DNA from: Sneathiella aquimaris
GTDB taxonomy: Bacteria > Pseudomonadota > Alphaproteobacteria > Sneathiellales > Sneathiellaceae
DNA: 64,000 nucleotides
Reading direction: 5' to 3'
Assembly: GCF_026409565.1 (NCBI RefSeq)
Contig: NZ_CP112881.1
Coordinates: forward strand, 908,501 to 972,500
Within the stretch, counting starts at the first letter, position 1. Each line of letters begins with the position of its first letter. The translations under genes and the position numbers were made by a program. Under the pieces are notes generated by a model. The model was not told the origin of the DNA. It was given only the letters and a program-made list of their open reading frames with translations, and did not search any database. Below, piece by piece: positions 25,026 to 34,458 of the stretch.

Positions 25026-28000
25026 ATGCATAACCTATCCCGTTTTTTCATTGATCGGCCCATTTTTGCGGGTGTTCTCTCAGTCCTGATTTTTGTAGCC
25101 GGTGCCATCGCAATGATGAAGTTGCCGATCTCTGAATATCCAGAGGTTGTCCCCCCGTCAATCGTTGTTCAGGCTCAGTTTCCGGGTGCTAATCCGGCTG
25201 AAATTGCCGAAACCGTTGCGGCGCCACTTGAAGAACAGATTAATGGTGTTGAGGGAATGCTCTACATCAATTCTCTGGCGGCGACAGATGGCGGCCTGTC
25301 TTTGACGGTGACGTTTGAAATCGGAACGGATCCGGATCTTGCCCAGCAAAAAGTTCAGAACCGGGTATCGCAAGCTTTACCGCGATTGCCGGAAGTCGTA
25401 CGGCAGTTGGGCGTAACAGTTGTAAAAAGTTCGCCAAATTTGACAATGGTGGTCCATCTGCGCTCGCCAAACGAACGATATGATATGCTGTATCTTCGCA
25501 ATTATGCGACGTTGAACGTGAAAGACAGGTTGGCCAGAATTAACGGAATCGGTCAGGTCAGTCTTTTTGGTTCTGGTGATTATGCGATGCGCATATGGCT
25601 CAACCCTGACAAAGTGGCCGAGCGCGGCCTGTCCGCGATTGACGTCGTGAACGCTGTCCGTTCCCAGAATATTCAGGTTGCCGCAGGAACAATCGGGGGA
25701 CCGCCCTATGATGATAGTGTGCAGGTTCAGATGCCCATTAACGTTCAGGGGCGTCTGAAATCCCCGGAAGAGTTTGCCAATGTTATCATTAAGCGGGAGG
25801 AGAGCGGTATTATTACGCGACTTGGGGATGTGTCTCGTATCGAGCTTGATGCCCAACAGTATGCGTTGCGGTCCATCTTGGATAATAAGCCCGCTGTTGC
25901 TATTCCAGTTTTTGCCAGCCCTGGATCAAATGCATTGGATATATCCCGGGATGTCCGCGCTGCAATGGCCGACCTTAAACAAGGTTTTCCAGAAGGCGTT
26001 GATTACAGTATCGTTTACGACCCGACCGTATTTGTACAGGATTCTATTAAAGCCGTCATCATGACGTTGCTAGAGGCGGTGGCTCTGGTTGTCATTGTTG
26101 TCATCGTCTTTTTACAAACATGGCGGGCGTCGGTTATTCCGTTGCTGGCAGTGCCGGTGTCCATCGTTGGTACATTTGCACTGATGTTTGTCTTGGGTTT
26201 TTCAATTAACGTTCTGTCCCTCTTTGGCCTGATTTTGGCAATTGGCATTGTTGTGGATGATGCGATCGTTGTTGTCGAGAATGTGGAACGAAATATTGAA
26301 AGGGGCTTATCTTCCCGGGACGCGACATTGGCCGCAATGAAAGAAGTGACAGGCCCAATTGTGGCGACGTCACTGGTGATAACGGGCGTTTTTGTTCCCA
26401 TTGCCTTCATCAGTGGATTAACCGGTCAGTTTTATAAACAATTTGCGCTTACAATTGCCATCGCAACCGTTATTTCAACGATTAACTCGTTGACCCTGAG
26501 CCCGGCATTATCGGCGTTGCTGCTTAAAAAGAAAGACGCGCCAAAAGATGTCCTGACCCGCGGTATCGACTGGCTTTTAGGCTGGCTTTTCCAAGGATTT
26601 AATAAATTTTTCAATCGCACGACGGGGGTGTACGCGAAAGGAGTGAAGGCTGTTGTTGGGCGCAAGGCCATTATGATGGGCTTGTTTGCTCTTTTGCTTG
26701 GCGTAACCTATCAAGGCTTTCAAACGATCCCATCGGGTTTCATTCCTATTCAGGACAAACAGTATCTGGTGAGTTTTGCGCAATTGCCTCAAGGCGCAAC
26801 GTTAGAAAGAACAGAAGATGTCCTTCGGGAAATGTCAGAAGTTGCCCTCAATGAACCTGGCGTAAAGAGTGCGGTTGGCTTCCCCGGATTGTCGATCAAT
26901 GGATTTGTCAATAGCTCCAGCGCAGGTGTTTTGTTCATCACATTGGACGACTTTGCAGAACGGACAGACCCGGGCCTGGGCGGTTTGGCGCTTGTTGGCA
27001 AATTACAGCAGAAATTCGCCGCGATTGAAGAAGCGTTTGTCGCCGTTTTTCCGGCGCCACCGGTACAGGGAATGGGGAATGTTGGTGGTTTTAAATTGCA
27101 GGTTCAGGATCGCGCTAATTTAGGATATGTGGCGCTGGACAATGTCATGAAAGAAGTTCAGCAAAAAGCATGGGCGGCCCCTGAGCTTGCGGGTGTTTTC
27201 AGCAGTTACAACATCAACGTGCCTCAGCTTCAGGCCAATCTTGACAGGACCAAGGCCATGCAACTGGGTATTCCTGTACAGGAAGTGTTCCAGACAATGC
27301 AGATTTATCTGGGTTCTTTGTACGTGAATGACTTCAATCAATTTGGCCGAACCTACCAGGTTATTGCTCAAGCGGATAAAAAACACAGATCATCCCCGGA
27401 TGATATCCTGAATTTGCAGACCCGAAACGAAGAAGGCAATCTTGTGCCGCTGGGAAGTGTTCTGACCGTTACCGAGACATTTGGGCCAGATACGGCAATG
27501 CGATATAACGCTTTTCGTTCCGCAGATCTGAACGGAAATGCGGCTCCCGGTTATTCCAGCGGGCAAGCGCAGGATGCGATAACCAAAATTCTGGACGAGA
27601 CCTTACCGCGTGGGATCGATTACGAGTGGACCGAGCTTACCTATCAGCAAATCCTGGCGGGGAACACGGCAGTTTATATTTTCCCGCTGTGTATTCTTTT
27701 GGTTTTTCTGGTTCTTGCAGCCCAGTATGAAAGTTTGGCGATCCCCTTTGCGGTTATCCTAATCGTACCGATGAGTATTCTTTCGGCCTTGATCGGGGTC
27801 TATATTTTTGGCGGCGACAATAACATCTTTACGCAGGTCAGTTTGTTTGTCTTGGCAGGGCTTGCGTCAAAGAACGCCATTTTGATCGTTGAGTTTGCCC
27901 GTGAACTGGAAAGAGAAGGACGCTCTATCGTAGACGCCGCTGTTGAGGCAAGCCGTCTGAGGCTTCGGCCTATTCTGATGACATCCTTTGCATTTATCAT

Positions 28001-28166
28001 GGGCGTGCTGCCCCTTGTTGTGTCATCTGGCGCAGGGGCGGAAATGCGTCAGGCAATCGGTGTCGCTGTTTTCTCCGGTATGTTGGGTGTGACATTTTTT
28101 GGCTTGTTCCTGACCCCGGTTTTTTACGTGCTTGTGCGAAAAATCAGCAAACAGAAAATCGCGTAA
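25026..28166 (+). CDS. RND efflux transporter permease (HAE1/MexF-like)
   Basis: A 1046-residue hydrophobe/amphiphile efflux-1 RND pump. The N-terminal NLSRFFIDRPIFAGVLSVLI helix, the conserved DDAIVVVENVERN segment (about residues 405-417, with the proton-relay Asp residues) and the second-repeat QVSLFVLAGLASKNAILIVEFARE are diagnostic. There are twelve transmembrane helices with two large periplasmic loops, the usual length. It uses proton motive force to export amphiphilic compounds through the adaptor encoded just upstream. Multidrug export is likely, but the actual substrates cannot be deduced. Confidence 0.95.
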   Translation: MHNLSRFFIDRPIFAGVLSVLIFVAGAIAMMKLPISEYPEVVPPSIVVQAQFPGANPAEIAETVAAPLEEQINGVEGMLYINSLAATDGGLSLTVTFEIGTDPDLAQQKVQNRVSQALPRLPEVVRQLGVTVVKSSPNLTMVVHLRSPNERYDMLYLRNYATLNVKDRLARINGIGQVSLFGSGDYAMRIWLNPDKVAERGLSAIDVVNAVRSQNIQVAAGTIGGPPYDDSVQVQMPINVQGRLKSPEEFANVIIKREESGIITRLGDVSRIELDAQQYALRSILDNKPAVAIPVFASPGSNALDISRDVRAAMADLKQGFPEGVDYSIVYDPTVFVQDSIKAVIMTLLEAVALVVIVVIVFLQTWRASVIPLLAVPVSIVGTFALMFVLGFSINVLSLFGLILAIGIVVDDAIVVVENVERNIERGLSSRDATLAAMKEVTGPIVATSLVITGVFVPIAFISGLTGQFYKQFALTIAIATVISTINSLTLSPALSALLLKKKDAPKDVLTRGIDWLLGWLFQGFNKFFNRTTGVYAKGVKAVVGRKAIMMGLFALLLGVTYQGFQTIPSGFIPIQDKQYLVSFAQLPQGATLERTEDVLREMSEVALNEPGVKSAVGFPGLSINGFVNSSSAGVLFITLDDFAERTDPGLGGLALVGKLQQKFAAIEEAFVAVFPAPPVQGMGNVGGFKLQVQDRANLGYVALDNVMKEVQQKAWAAPELAGVFSSYNINVPQLQANLDRTKAMQLGIPVQEVFQTMQIYLGSLYVNDFNQFGRTYQVIAQADKKHRSSPDDILNLQTRNEEGNLVPLGSVLTVTETFGPDTAMRYNAFRSADLNGNAAPGYSSGQAQDAITKILDETLPRGIDYEWTELTYQQILAGNTAVYIFPLCILLVFLVLAAQYESLAIPFAVILIVPMSILSALIGVYIFGGDNNIFTQVSLFVLAGLASKNAILIVEFARELEREGRSIVDAAVEASRLRLRPILMTSFAFIMGVLPLVVSSGAGAEMRQAIGVAVFSGMLGVTFFGLFLTPVFYVLVRKISKQKIA

Positions 28167-28197
28167 TCTGATTTCCAAAATCTGGAAAAGAGTGATC

Positions 28198-28235
28198 AGG
28201 CCGCTTCTCTATTAACGGAGTGGCGGCCTTTTTTG
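28198..28235 (+). terminator. Rho-independent terminator after the RND operon
   Basis: The stem AGGCCGC (28198-28204) pairs with GCGGCCT (28223-28229), with partial extra pairing inside the loop, and is followed by TTTTTT. It lies 32 nt after the pump stop codon. Confidence 0.85.
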
Positions 28236-28377
28236 TTCAGCAAGACCAATGAAACCGGTCACAAAACTGTCTTTAAAAATACATTGTATGTAAGCAGAGT
28301 CCTCTGTAAGAGTTGAAAATGTTGGGCTGCCGGGGATGTGTTGATTGGCGCGCGTATAAAAAACCGTGAGAGAGAAA

Positions 28378-29382
28378 ATGACTATCAAGGTTGGGATTAA
28401 TGGGTTCGGCCGGATGGGCCGATTGGCTCTTCGGGCCGCTTGGGATTGGAAAGAAGTTTCTTTTACACAGATCAATGATCCTGCCGGGGACGCAAAAACC
28501 TTCGCGCATCTGCTTACGTTTGATTCTGTTCATGGCATTTGGCACCATACTGCCGATTCCCGGAATGATCGCATTGTGGTTGACGATCAGCCAATCCTGT
28601 TCACCCAAAATTCAAACATTGGAGACACCGATTTTTCTGAATGTGACGTTGTCATTGAAGCGTCGGGACAGAATAATAAGAAAGAAAAGCTGCAGGCCTA
28701 TCTTGATCAGGGTGTCAAACATGTTGTCGTGACGGCACCGGTCAAGGAAGAGGGTATTCTCAATATCGTAATGGGGGTAAATGACGGGCTGTATGAAGAC
28801 GGTCAGTATCCGATTGTAACCGCGGCGTCCTGCACTACAAATTGTCTGGCGCCAGTTGTCAAAGTTATCCATGAAAATTTTACCATCAAGCATGGTTCGA
28901 TGACGACAATTCATGACATCACCAACACTCAGACCATCCTGGATGCTCCGCATAAGGATTTGCGAAGAGCCCGCGCCTGTGGATCCAGCCTTATCCCCAC
29001 AACGACAGGCTCAGCCACGGCGATTACACATATATTCCCGGAACTGAAAGGCCGGCTCAACGGTCATGCCATTCGGGTGCCGCTGGCAAATGCGTCTTTG
29101 ACAGATTGTGTTTTTGAAGTAGAGCGTAAAACAACGGTAGAGGAAGTGAACGCTGTTCTGAAGCAGGCTTCCGAGACAGATCTGAAAAATATTCTGGGTT
29201 ATGAAGAGCGTCCCCTTGTGTCTGTCGATTACCGCACGGACCCGCGTTCCAGTATCATTGATGCGCTGTCCACCATGGTTGTCAACGGCACACATATAAA
29301 AATTTATGCGTGGTATGATAATGAATGGGGATATGCCAATCGTGTTGTTGAATTGATGCGTAAAGTGACCAATGTTCGTTAG
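28378..29382 (+). CDS. ArsJ-associated glyceraldehyde-3-phosphate dehydrogenase
   Basis: A 334-residue GAPDH with the N-terminal NAD-binding [17 protein letters not shown], catalytic Cys152 in [11 protein letters not shown] and the C-terminal [12 protein letters not shown]. It is immediately followed by an ArsJ-type transporter. This pairing is known: GAPDH uses arsenate in place of phosphate to form 1-arseno-3-phosphoglycerate, which ArsJ exports. It is therefore most likely an arsenic-resistance isozyme rather than the glycolytic copy. The ATG at 28378, preceded by GAGAGA, is chosen over a GTG at 28366. An inverted repeat TACAT-tgt-ATGTA at 28280-28292 lies upstream and may be an operator. 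Confidence 0.9.
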   Translation: MTIKVGINGFGRMGRLALRAAWDWKEVSFTQINDPAGDAKTFAHLLTFDSVHGIWHHTADSRNDRIVVDDQPILFTQNSNIGDTDFSECDVVIEASGQNNKKEKLQAYLDQGVKHVVVTAPVKEEGILNIVMGVNDGLYEDGQYPIVTAASCTTNCLAPVVKVIHENFTIKHGSMTTIHDITNTQTILDAPHKDLRRARACGSSLIPTTTGSATAITHIFPELKGRLNGHAIRVPLANASLTDCVFEVERKTTVEEVNAVLKQASETDLKNILGYEERPLVSVDYRTDPRSSIIDALSTMVVNGTHIKIYAWYDNEWGYANRVVELMRKVTNVR

Positions 29383-29397
29383 CAGAAGAGGATGCCT

Positions 29398-30609
29398 ATG
29401 AGCAGAACCCTACCGGCAGACATCAAGCAGTATTTTGTCGTTACCGGTAATTATTGGGCATTTACGCTGACAGACGGTGCTCTGCGTATGCTGGTGGTTC
29501 TATATTTCCATGAGCTTGGATATGCGCCTTTGCAGATCGCGTTTCTTTTTCTGTTTTACGAAATTTTTGGTGTTGTAACCAATCTTATCGGAGGCTGGTT
29601 AGGGGCGCGTTTGGGTCTCAATCGGACCATGAATATTGGGCTTTTTATGCAGATCGTCGCCTTATCAATGCTGGTTTTTCCAATATTTGGTTTAACAATT
29701 CCCTGGGTGATGGCGGCGCAGGCTCTTTCTGGGGTTGCCAAAGATTTAAACAAGATGAGTGCCAAAAGCGCAATTAAGATAGTTGTGTCCTCGGATGCCC
29801 AGCATCAATTATTTAAATGGGTTGCCATTTTAACAGGGTCGAAGAATGCGTTAAAAGGGGCGGGTTTTTTCTTGGGTGGGGCCTTGCTTGCCGGGCTCGG
29901 TTTTACTGCAGCAAACGCGGTTATGGCCATTGCTTTGGCCCTTGTCTGGCTTGCCAGCCTGATATTGTTGAAAAAAGAACTGGGCCGCGCAAAAAATAAG
30001 CCGAAATTCAGCGAAATTTTCTCAAAAAGCCAGGCCATTAATTATCTTTCCGCCGCGCGTCTTTTTCTGTTTGGCGCACGTGATGTTTGGTTTGTTGTCG
30101 CACTCCCCGTTTTTATGGCTGAGACCCTTGGTTGGAGTCACTGGGGCGTCGGCAGTTACCTTGCCTTGTGGGTTATCGGATATGGTGCCGTTCAATCTGC
30201 AACACCGTATCTGACAGGTCGGAAAGTGAATAGACCACCGGGTGTGTCAGAGGCCATTGTTTGGGCCCTTTTTCTAATCACTGTTCCAATTTTGATTGCC
30301 GGTGGGATGGTTACGGGATGGAACCCTGAATGGCTGATTACACTGGGGCTGGCGGTTTTCGGTTTTGTTTTTGCAATAAATTCCTCGCTGCATAGTTATT
30401 TGATTGTTGCATTTGCAAGTGAAGATGGCGTTTCTCTGGATGTCGGCTTTTATTATATGGCAAATGCCATGGGCAGATTAATAGGGACGATGCTGTCTGG
30501 ATGGGTGTATCAGGAATATGGACTGGTGTTATGTTTGTTGGTTTCTGCCAGTTTCATATCGATGTCCGCACTCTGTTTATTGCCATTGCGAAAATATCCG
30601 CTAGGTTAA
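29398..30609 (+). CDS. arsJ: Organoarsenical efflux MFS transporter ArsJ
   Basis: A 403-residue major facilitator protein with about twelve hydrophobic helices. The N-terminal YFVVTGNYWAFTLTDGALRML and the AQALSGVAKDLNKMSAKSAIK loop are characteristic of ArsJ, which exports 1-arseno-3-phosphoglycerate. It follows the partner GAPDH by 15 nt. AGAAGAGG at 29384-29391 is correctly spaced for the ATG at 29398 and too close to the ATG at 29392. No arsR or arsC is found next to it. Confidence 0.93.
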   Translation: MSRTLPADIKQYFVVTGNYWAFTLTDGALRMLVVLYFHELGYAPLQIAFLFLFYEIFGVVTNLIGGWLGARLGLNRTMNIGLFMQIVALSMLVFPIFGLTIPWVMAAQALSGVAKDLNKMSAKSAIKIVVSSDAQHQLFKWVAILTGSKNALKGAGFFLGGALLAGLGFTAANAVMAIALALVWLASLILLKKELGRAKNKPKFSEIFSKSQAINYLSAARLFLFGARDVWFVVALPVFMAETLGWSHWGVGSYLALWVIGYGAVQSATPYLTGRKVNRPPGVSEAIVWALFLITVPILIAGGMVTGWNPEWLITLGLAVFGFVFAINSSLHSYLIVAFASEDGVSLDVGFYYMANAMGRLIGTMLSGWVYQEYGLVLCLLVSASFISMSALCLLPLRKYPLG

Positions 30610-30643
30610 ACGGACAAGAAACAGTTACCTGCAGGAAAAGAAA

Positions 30644-31111
30644 ATGATTGAACGATTGTGGACAGTATATCTGTCTGGTGAAATTCATACGGATTGGCGT
30701 GAACAAATCGAAGAGGGTGCGAAGAATGCGGGGCTGCCAGTGGAATTCGTCTCGCCGGTGACAATCCATCAGGATAGCGATGATTGTGGCGTCGCAATTT
30801 TAGGAGAGGCCCCTAGCGATTTTTGGAAGGATCAAATGGGGAGTCGAATGAACGCGATCCGGACCCGGACATTGATTGAAGAGGCGGATATCGCTGTTAT
30901 TCGGTTTGGTGATAAATACCGCCAGTGGAATGCTGCCTTCGATGCCGGTTTTTGTGCCGCGATGGGAACACCGTATATTACCTTGCATGATGAGGCTGTT
31001 AATCATGCTCTCAAGGAAGTAGATGGAGCCGCACAGGCCGTTGCAAGTGATCCTGCACAGGTTGTTAAAATCCTGAAATATGTCATCACGGGTCAACTGG
31101 ACCGCACCTAA
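30644..31111 (+). CDS. ytoQ: YtoQ family protein
   Basis: A 155-residue protein of the YtoQ family (named after the Bacillus subtilis protein), of unknown function. The N-terminal WTVYLSGEIHTDWR and the central ADIAVIRFGDKYRQWNAAFDAGF and MGTPYITLHDE segments suggest a nucleoside 2-deoxyribosyltransferase-like Rossmannoid fold. That relation is inference from the pattern. AGGAAAAG lies upstream of the ATG, and the gene follows arsJ by 34 nt in the same direction, so it may be transcribed with the arsenic genes. No function is assigned. Confidence 0.85.
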   Translation: MIERLWTVYLSGEIHTDWREQIEEGAKNAGLPVEFVSPVTIHQDSDDCGVAILGEAPSDFWKDQMGSRMNAIRTRTLIEEADIAVIRFGDKYRQWNAAFDAGFCAAMGTPYITLHDEAVNHALKEVDGAAQAVASDPAQVVKILKYVITGQLDRT

Positions 31112-31237
31112 CTTTAAGTTTTCCGGGCGGGATGTGTTCGCGCATTGCGCTCGGTCTTCCTTACAACCAAACAAAAATTTTAAAATCCTGAATTCAGAAT
31201 TGCTTTCGGCTGTGTTTTTGAAATACTGCTTATCTCT

Positions 31238-31255
31238 TTTGATACGGATATCAAA
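31238..31255. promoter_or_regulatory. Palindrome directly upstream of the IclR gene
   Basis: TTTGATA-cgga-TATCAAA is a perfect inverted repeat with 7-bp arms, ending 6 bp before the iclR-type start codon. The position suggests an autoregulatory operator. The spacing (TTGAT-N6-ATCAA) does not fit an FNR box. Confidence 0.55.
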
Positions 31256-31261
31256 TTTTGT

Positions 31262-32032
31262 ATGGAAAATAACAGTACGAAAAAAGGTGTTAAGCCGGTC
31301 GGCGCTGCCAAACTGACAATTGATATATTGCGGGCGCTTTCTAATCGGCGCGGAGGGATTGGCGTCACACCCCTTGCGGTTCAGCTGGGTCGGTATCCCG
31401 GAACAGTCTATGCGGTTCTGAAAACACTCCAGCAAGAGGGGATGGTCGAATTTAATGCCGCGACCAAAACTTATAGCCTTTGTTTAGGCGGTATCCTTGA
31501 ACTGACGGGTAAAATGCGGGAAGAACAACTGGCGAAGCGAATTGAGCCAGAAATGAAATCTGCCGCCGATCAGTTTGGTGTTTGCTTGTATTTAAGCCAG
31601 CATGTGCGCCAGGACTATATGGTGATTGTCGCCTGTGCCCTTCCTGACTTGCCGATGGGTCTTTACGCGAAGGTTGGAACGCGCTTTCCAGCTCGTTATG
31701 GCGGTGCGGGCCGACTTTTGGCCGGTTGGCAAAGCCTGGATCCAGACGATCTTCGGCGGGCGTATGACAAGCACCGATGGGCCGGAACCCAACCCGCATT
31801 CGAGGTGTGGGCGGAGCAGGTGCGTCAGGATAGAATGGCCGGTTTTGCCTATGAAGAGGAAACCTTGCCTGAAGGACTGGCGACCGTTGTTGCCCCGATC
31901 AGTGTGGACGGTAAGCCGGTAAAATATATCATCAATGCCATCGGTCCACGGGGCGATATTGCCCATGGAAAACTTCCTGAAATTGTTGAAATGGTAAAGA
32001 AGCTTGCGCAAATCGCGGCAGAGAAGAGTTAA
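31262..32032 (+). CDS. IclR family transcriptional regulator
   Basis: A 256-residue IclR-type regulator. An N-terminal winged helix-turn-helix (about residues 15-75, ILRALSNRRGGIGVTPLAVQLGRYPGTVYAVLKTL) is followed by the C-terminal effector-binding GAF-like domain with YGGAGRLLAGW and GFAYEEETLPEGLATVVAPI. It lies 73 nt upstream of a Baeyer-Villiger monooxygenase in the same direction and probably controls it. The ligand is unknown. A perfect palindrome overlaps its presumed promoter. Confidence 0.88.
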   Translation: MENNSTKKGVKPVGAAKLTIDILRALSNRRGGIGVTPLAVQLGRYPGTVYAVLKTLQQEGMVEFNAATKTYSLCLGGILELTGKMREEQLAKRIEPEMKSAADQFGVCLYLSQHVRQDYMVIVACALPDLPMGLYAKVGTRFPARYGGAGRLLAGWQSLDPDDLRRAYDKHRWAGTQPAFEVWAEQVRQDRMAGFAYEEETLPEGLATVVAPISVDGKPVKYIINAIGPRGDIAHGKLPEIVEMVKKLAQIAAEKS

Positions 32033-32105
32033 ATTTCGGTTTTCTCAATCAGAAGACGCTGATAGGCTGAATGAAACTGCTAATAAGAAAAACAAGGAGC
32101 AGGTT

Positions 32106-33698
32106 GTGGCAAAAAATTCAATGCTGGATGTTATCATTGTCGGTGCTGGTTTCGCCGGGTTGTTTATGCTTCACCGAATGAAGCAAAATGGGTTTGCGGC
32201 CAGAATTATTGAGGCAGGCGATGGTGTCGGGGGCACTTGGTACTGGAACCGCTATCCCGGCGCCCGTTGTGATGTGGAAAGCACGGAATATTCCTATCAG
32301 TTTTCAGATGAATTACAGCAGGAATGGGACTGGAGTGAACGCTATGCCACGCAACCCGAATTGCTGAACTATGTAAATCATGTCGCGGACCGTTTTCAAC
32401 TACGGCCACATATTCAGCTTAATACACGGGTAACACAGGCCGTTTTCGATGATGAAAACGAAATATGGTCTGTGTCTCTGGATAGTGATGAAAAATTATC
32501 AGCGCGTTTTTGCGTTATGGCGACAGGCTGTCTATCGTCCGCAAACATCCCTGATATCGATGGCCTGGCTGATTTTAGCGGAGAGGTCTATCATACAGGA
32601 AACTGGCCGCATCATCGGGTGGATTTTTCCGGGAAAAAAGTCGGTATTATTGGAACCGGATCTTCGGCTATTCAGTCTATTCCGGTCATCGCTGAGGATG
32701 CCGGACATTTATATGTTTTTCAGCGAACGCCCAGTTATGCTGTTCCTGCACATAACAAACCGTTGGATGATGCTTACCGTGCGGCGGTAAAAAAGGAATA
32801 TCCAGCTCGGCGGGAGGCTGCACAGCAAACTCGCTCAGGGATGCTGTTTCAAGTGAACCCTGAAGATGCAATGACGGTCAGTGAGGCGGACCGGCGAGCT
32901 GAATATGATCGGCGGTGGAAAGACGGGGGACTGGCTTTTTTAGGGGCGTATAATGATCTTCTTGTCAGTCGGGACGCGAACGATACGGCGGCAGAGTATA
33001 TACGGGAAAAAATTCACGAAATTGTTTCAGACCCTTCAGTTGCAAAAGCCTTGTCGCCCGATACTGTTGTGGGGTGCAAACGTTTATGTGTGGATACCGG
33101 GTATTACGAAACCTATAACCGGTCCAATGTCTCGCTAGTTGATGTTAAAGCGTCGCCCATTGAGCGGATTACAGAGCAGGGTCTTAGAACACAAGCTGAA
33201 GAATATACGCTGGATACGCTGATTTTTGCGACTGGATTTGACGCTATGACAGGGGCCCTTTTAAAGATTGATATTCGCGGCCGTGGCGGACGTTCGATCG
33301 CGGAAAAGTGGGAAGAAGGGCCAAAGACCTATTTGGGTTTGGCGATGGCTGGATTTCCAAATCTGTTTATTGTTACGGGACCCGGAAGTCCATCGGTCCT
33401 GGCCAATATGATGCCATCGATTGAGCAGCATGTGAATTGGATCACGGATTGCTTGACCGATATGCGGGCAAAAGGGCGCGCTGTGATTGAAGCTGATCAG
33501 GTTTTTGAAGAAGATTGGGTCTCTCACGTGAATGCAACGGCTGGTAAAACCCTGTTCCCGACCTGTAATTCTTGGTATCTGGGAGCCAATATCCCGGGTA
33601 AGCCCCGAGTTTTTATGCCGTATCTGGGATATCCTGCCTATGTCAAAAAATGCAACAATGTTGCCGCCGCTGACTATGAAGGTTTTTCGTTCGCCTGA
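32106..33698 (+). CDS. Flavin-dependent Baeyer-Villiger monooxygenase (cyclohexanone monooxygenase-like)
   Basis: A 530-residue class B flavoprotein monooxygenase. The FAD Rossmann motif GAGFAG is at residues 13-18, a second NADPH Rossmann motif GTGSSA is around 183-188, and the Baeyer-Villiger fingerprint FSGEVYHTGNWP is at 157-168 (consensus FxGxxxHTxxWP). It would convert a ketone to an ester or lactone with O2 and NADPH. The true ketone cannot be read from sequence. The start is taken at GTG 32106 because AAGGAG lies 6 nt before it. The frame runs back to 32004 but would overlap the iclR gene. It probably belongs to a cyclic or steroid-like ketone catabolic function controlled by the IclR protein. 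Confidence 0.9.
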   Translation: MAKNSMLDVIIVGAGFAGLFMLHRMKQNGFAARIIEAGDGVGGTWYWNRYPGARCDVESTEYSYQFSDELQQEWDWSERYATQPELLNYVNHVADRFQLRPHIQLNTRVTQAVFDDENEIWSVSLDSDEKLSARFCVMATGCLSSANIPDIDGLADFSGEVYHTGNWPHHRVDFSGKKVGIIGTGSSAIQSIPVIAEDAGHLYVFQRTPSYAVPAHNKPLDDAYRAAVKKEYPARREAAQQTRSGMLFQVNPEDAMTVSEADRRAEYDRRWKDGGLAFLGAYNDLLVSRDANDTAAEYIREKIHEIVSDPSVAKALSPDTVVGCKRLCVDTGYYETYNRSNVSLVDVKASPIERITEQGLRTQAEEYTLDTLIFATGFDAMTGALLKIDIRGRGGRSIAEKWEEGPKTYLGLAMAGFPNLFIVTGPGSPSVLANMMPSIEQHVNWITDCLTDMRAKGRAVIEADQVFEEDWVSHVNATAGKTLFPTCNSWYLGANIPGKPRVFMPYLGYPAYVKKCNNVAAADYEGFSFA

Positions 33699-33729
33699 CG
33701 GAACTATTCGTGAAAGACCGCTTGTCCCT

Positions 33730-33743
33730 TTGATTTCCATCAA
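33730..33743. promoter_or_regulatory. FNR/FixK-type box upstream of the DksA-like gene
   Basis: TTGAT-TTCC-ATCAA is a perfect match to the FNR/Anr/FixK consensus TTGATNNNNATCAA, inside a longer palindrome CTTTGAT-ttcc-ATCAAAG (33728-33745). Its centre is about 72 nt before the DksA-like start codon. If it acts at -41.5, transcription would start near 33778. Control by oxygen limitation is inferred. Confidence 0.65.
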
Positions 33744-33808
33744 AGCGTTCCCTAACTTTGTTGAGATACCCTGATCGAAGTGGATAACTTGTTTACAGGA
33801 GGAGTGGA

Positions 33809-34126
33809 ATGTTGGATGTCGCTGCAATTGAGCAAGAGCTGAAGTTGCGCCTGAGCACACTGAAGGACCGTGTTACAGAAATGGAAACGACCTTGCGGCA
33901 GGAACATAGTGCCAATTTTCATGAACAGGCAACCGAGCGAGAAGACGAAGAAGTTGTTGAAAGGCTGGAACAGGACGCCCTTGTTGAAATTCAAGCCATC
34001 GAAAATGCCTTGCGCAATATTGCAAACGGTCGGTACGGTCTTTGTACGGAATGCGACGCACCAATCGGCGAGCAGCGATTGAAAGTGTTACCCTATGCAA
34101 GTCGCTGTATCCAGTGTGCGTCCTGA
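33809..34126 (+). CDS. DksA/TraR family C4-type zinc-finger protein
   Basis: A 105-residue protein with an N-terminal coiled-coil (about residues 1-65, rich in Glu/Gln/Leu) and a C-terminal DksA/TraR zinc finger with four cysteines in CTECDAP...SRCIQCAS. Such proteins enter the RNA polymerase secondary channel. This one is shorter than housekeeping DksA (about 140-150 residues) and resembles the small stress-associated paralogues of alphaproteobacteria. AGGAGGAG lies about 8 nt upstream of the ATG. A perfect FNR/FixK box stands in front of it, suggesting induction at low oxygen. Confidence 0.9.
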   Translation: MLDVAAIEQELKLRLSTLKDRVTEMETTLRQEHSANFHEQATEREDEEVVERLEQDALVEIQAIENALRNIANGRYGLCTECDAPIGEQRLKVLPYASRCIQCAS

Positions 34127-34176
34127 AACCCGGTGACTCGGTTTTGGTTCTGCTTTAACCCAAAGAATTTTACGAA

Positions 34177-34214
34177 CCCCGGGCATTTCATGCGCTGACG
34201 GGGAATATTTTTTT
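34177..34214 (+). terminator. Probable terminator after the DksA-like gene
   Basis: CCCCG (34177-34181) pairs with CGGGG (34199-34203) around a loop that can itself fold (GCAT-ttc-ATGC), and is followed by AATATTTTTTT. The rest of the 386-bp gap to the next gene shows no convincing coding region. Confidence 0.55.
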
Positions 34215-34458
34215 CGGAACCATCGAGCGTTACAGAAATTGAGAGGTTGGGCGCGTGCCTTGGAATATGCCCAATCATTTTGCGCCGTTTCTTTGTTTTA
34301 GGAGAACGTCCATAAATCCGCCTCAGATCCGCATCCGGTCGCTCTGTCGCGAGCCTGTGCCAAAGGCTGAATTCTGGATGAAGCGGAGATGTCTCGGCAG
34401 TTGGCCTCTACCTTTAAAAATCCGTAAAATGACTGTTTGATAAATTTGCTCAGCGTTC

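Noticed and set aside
23672..28262. Shared ACCGGTCACA sequence near 23680 and 28252, at the two ends of the RND operon
   Set aside because: Ten bases shared by two AT-rich intergenic spots, with no symmetry or promoter relation. Treated as chance.
31238..33743. Idea that the TTTGAT...ATCAAA palindromes at 31238 and 33728 are the same operator
   Set aside because: The half-sites are alike, but the spacers differ (6 versus 4 bp between TTGAT and ATCAA). Only the second fits FNR/FixK.
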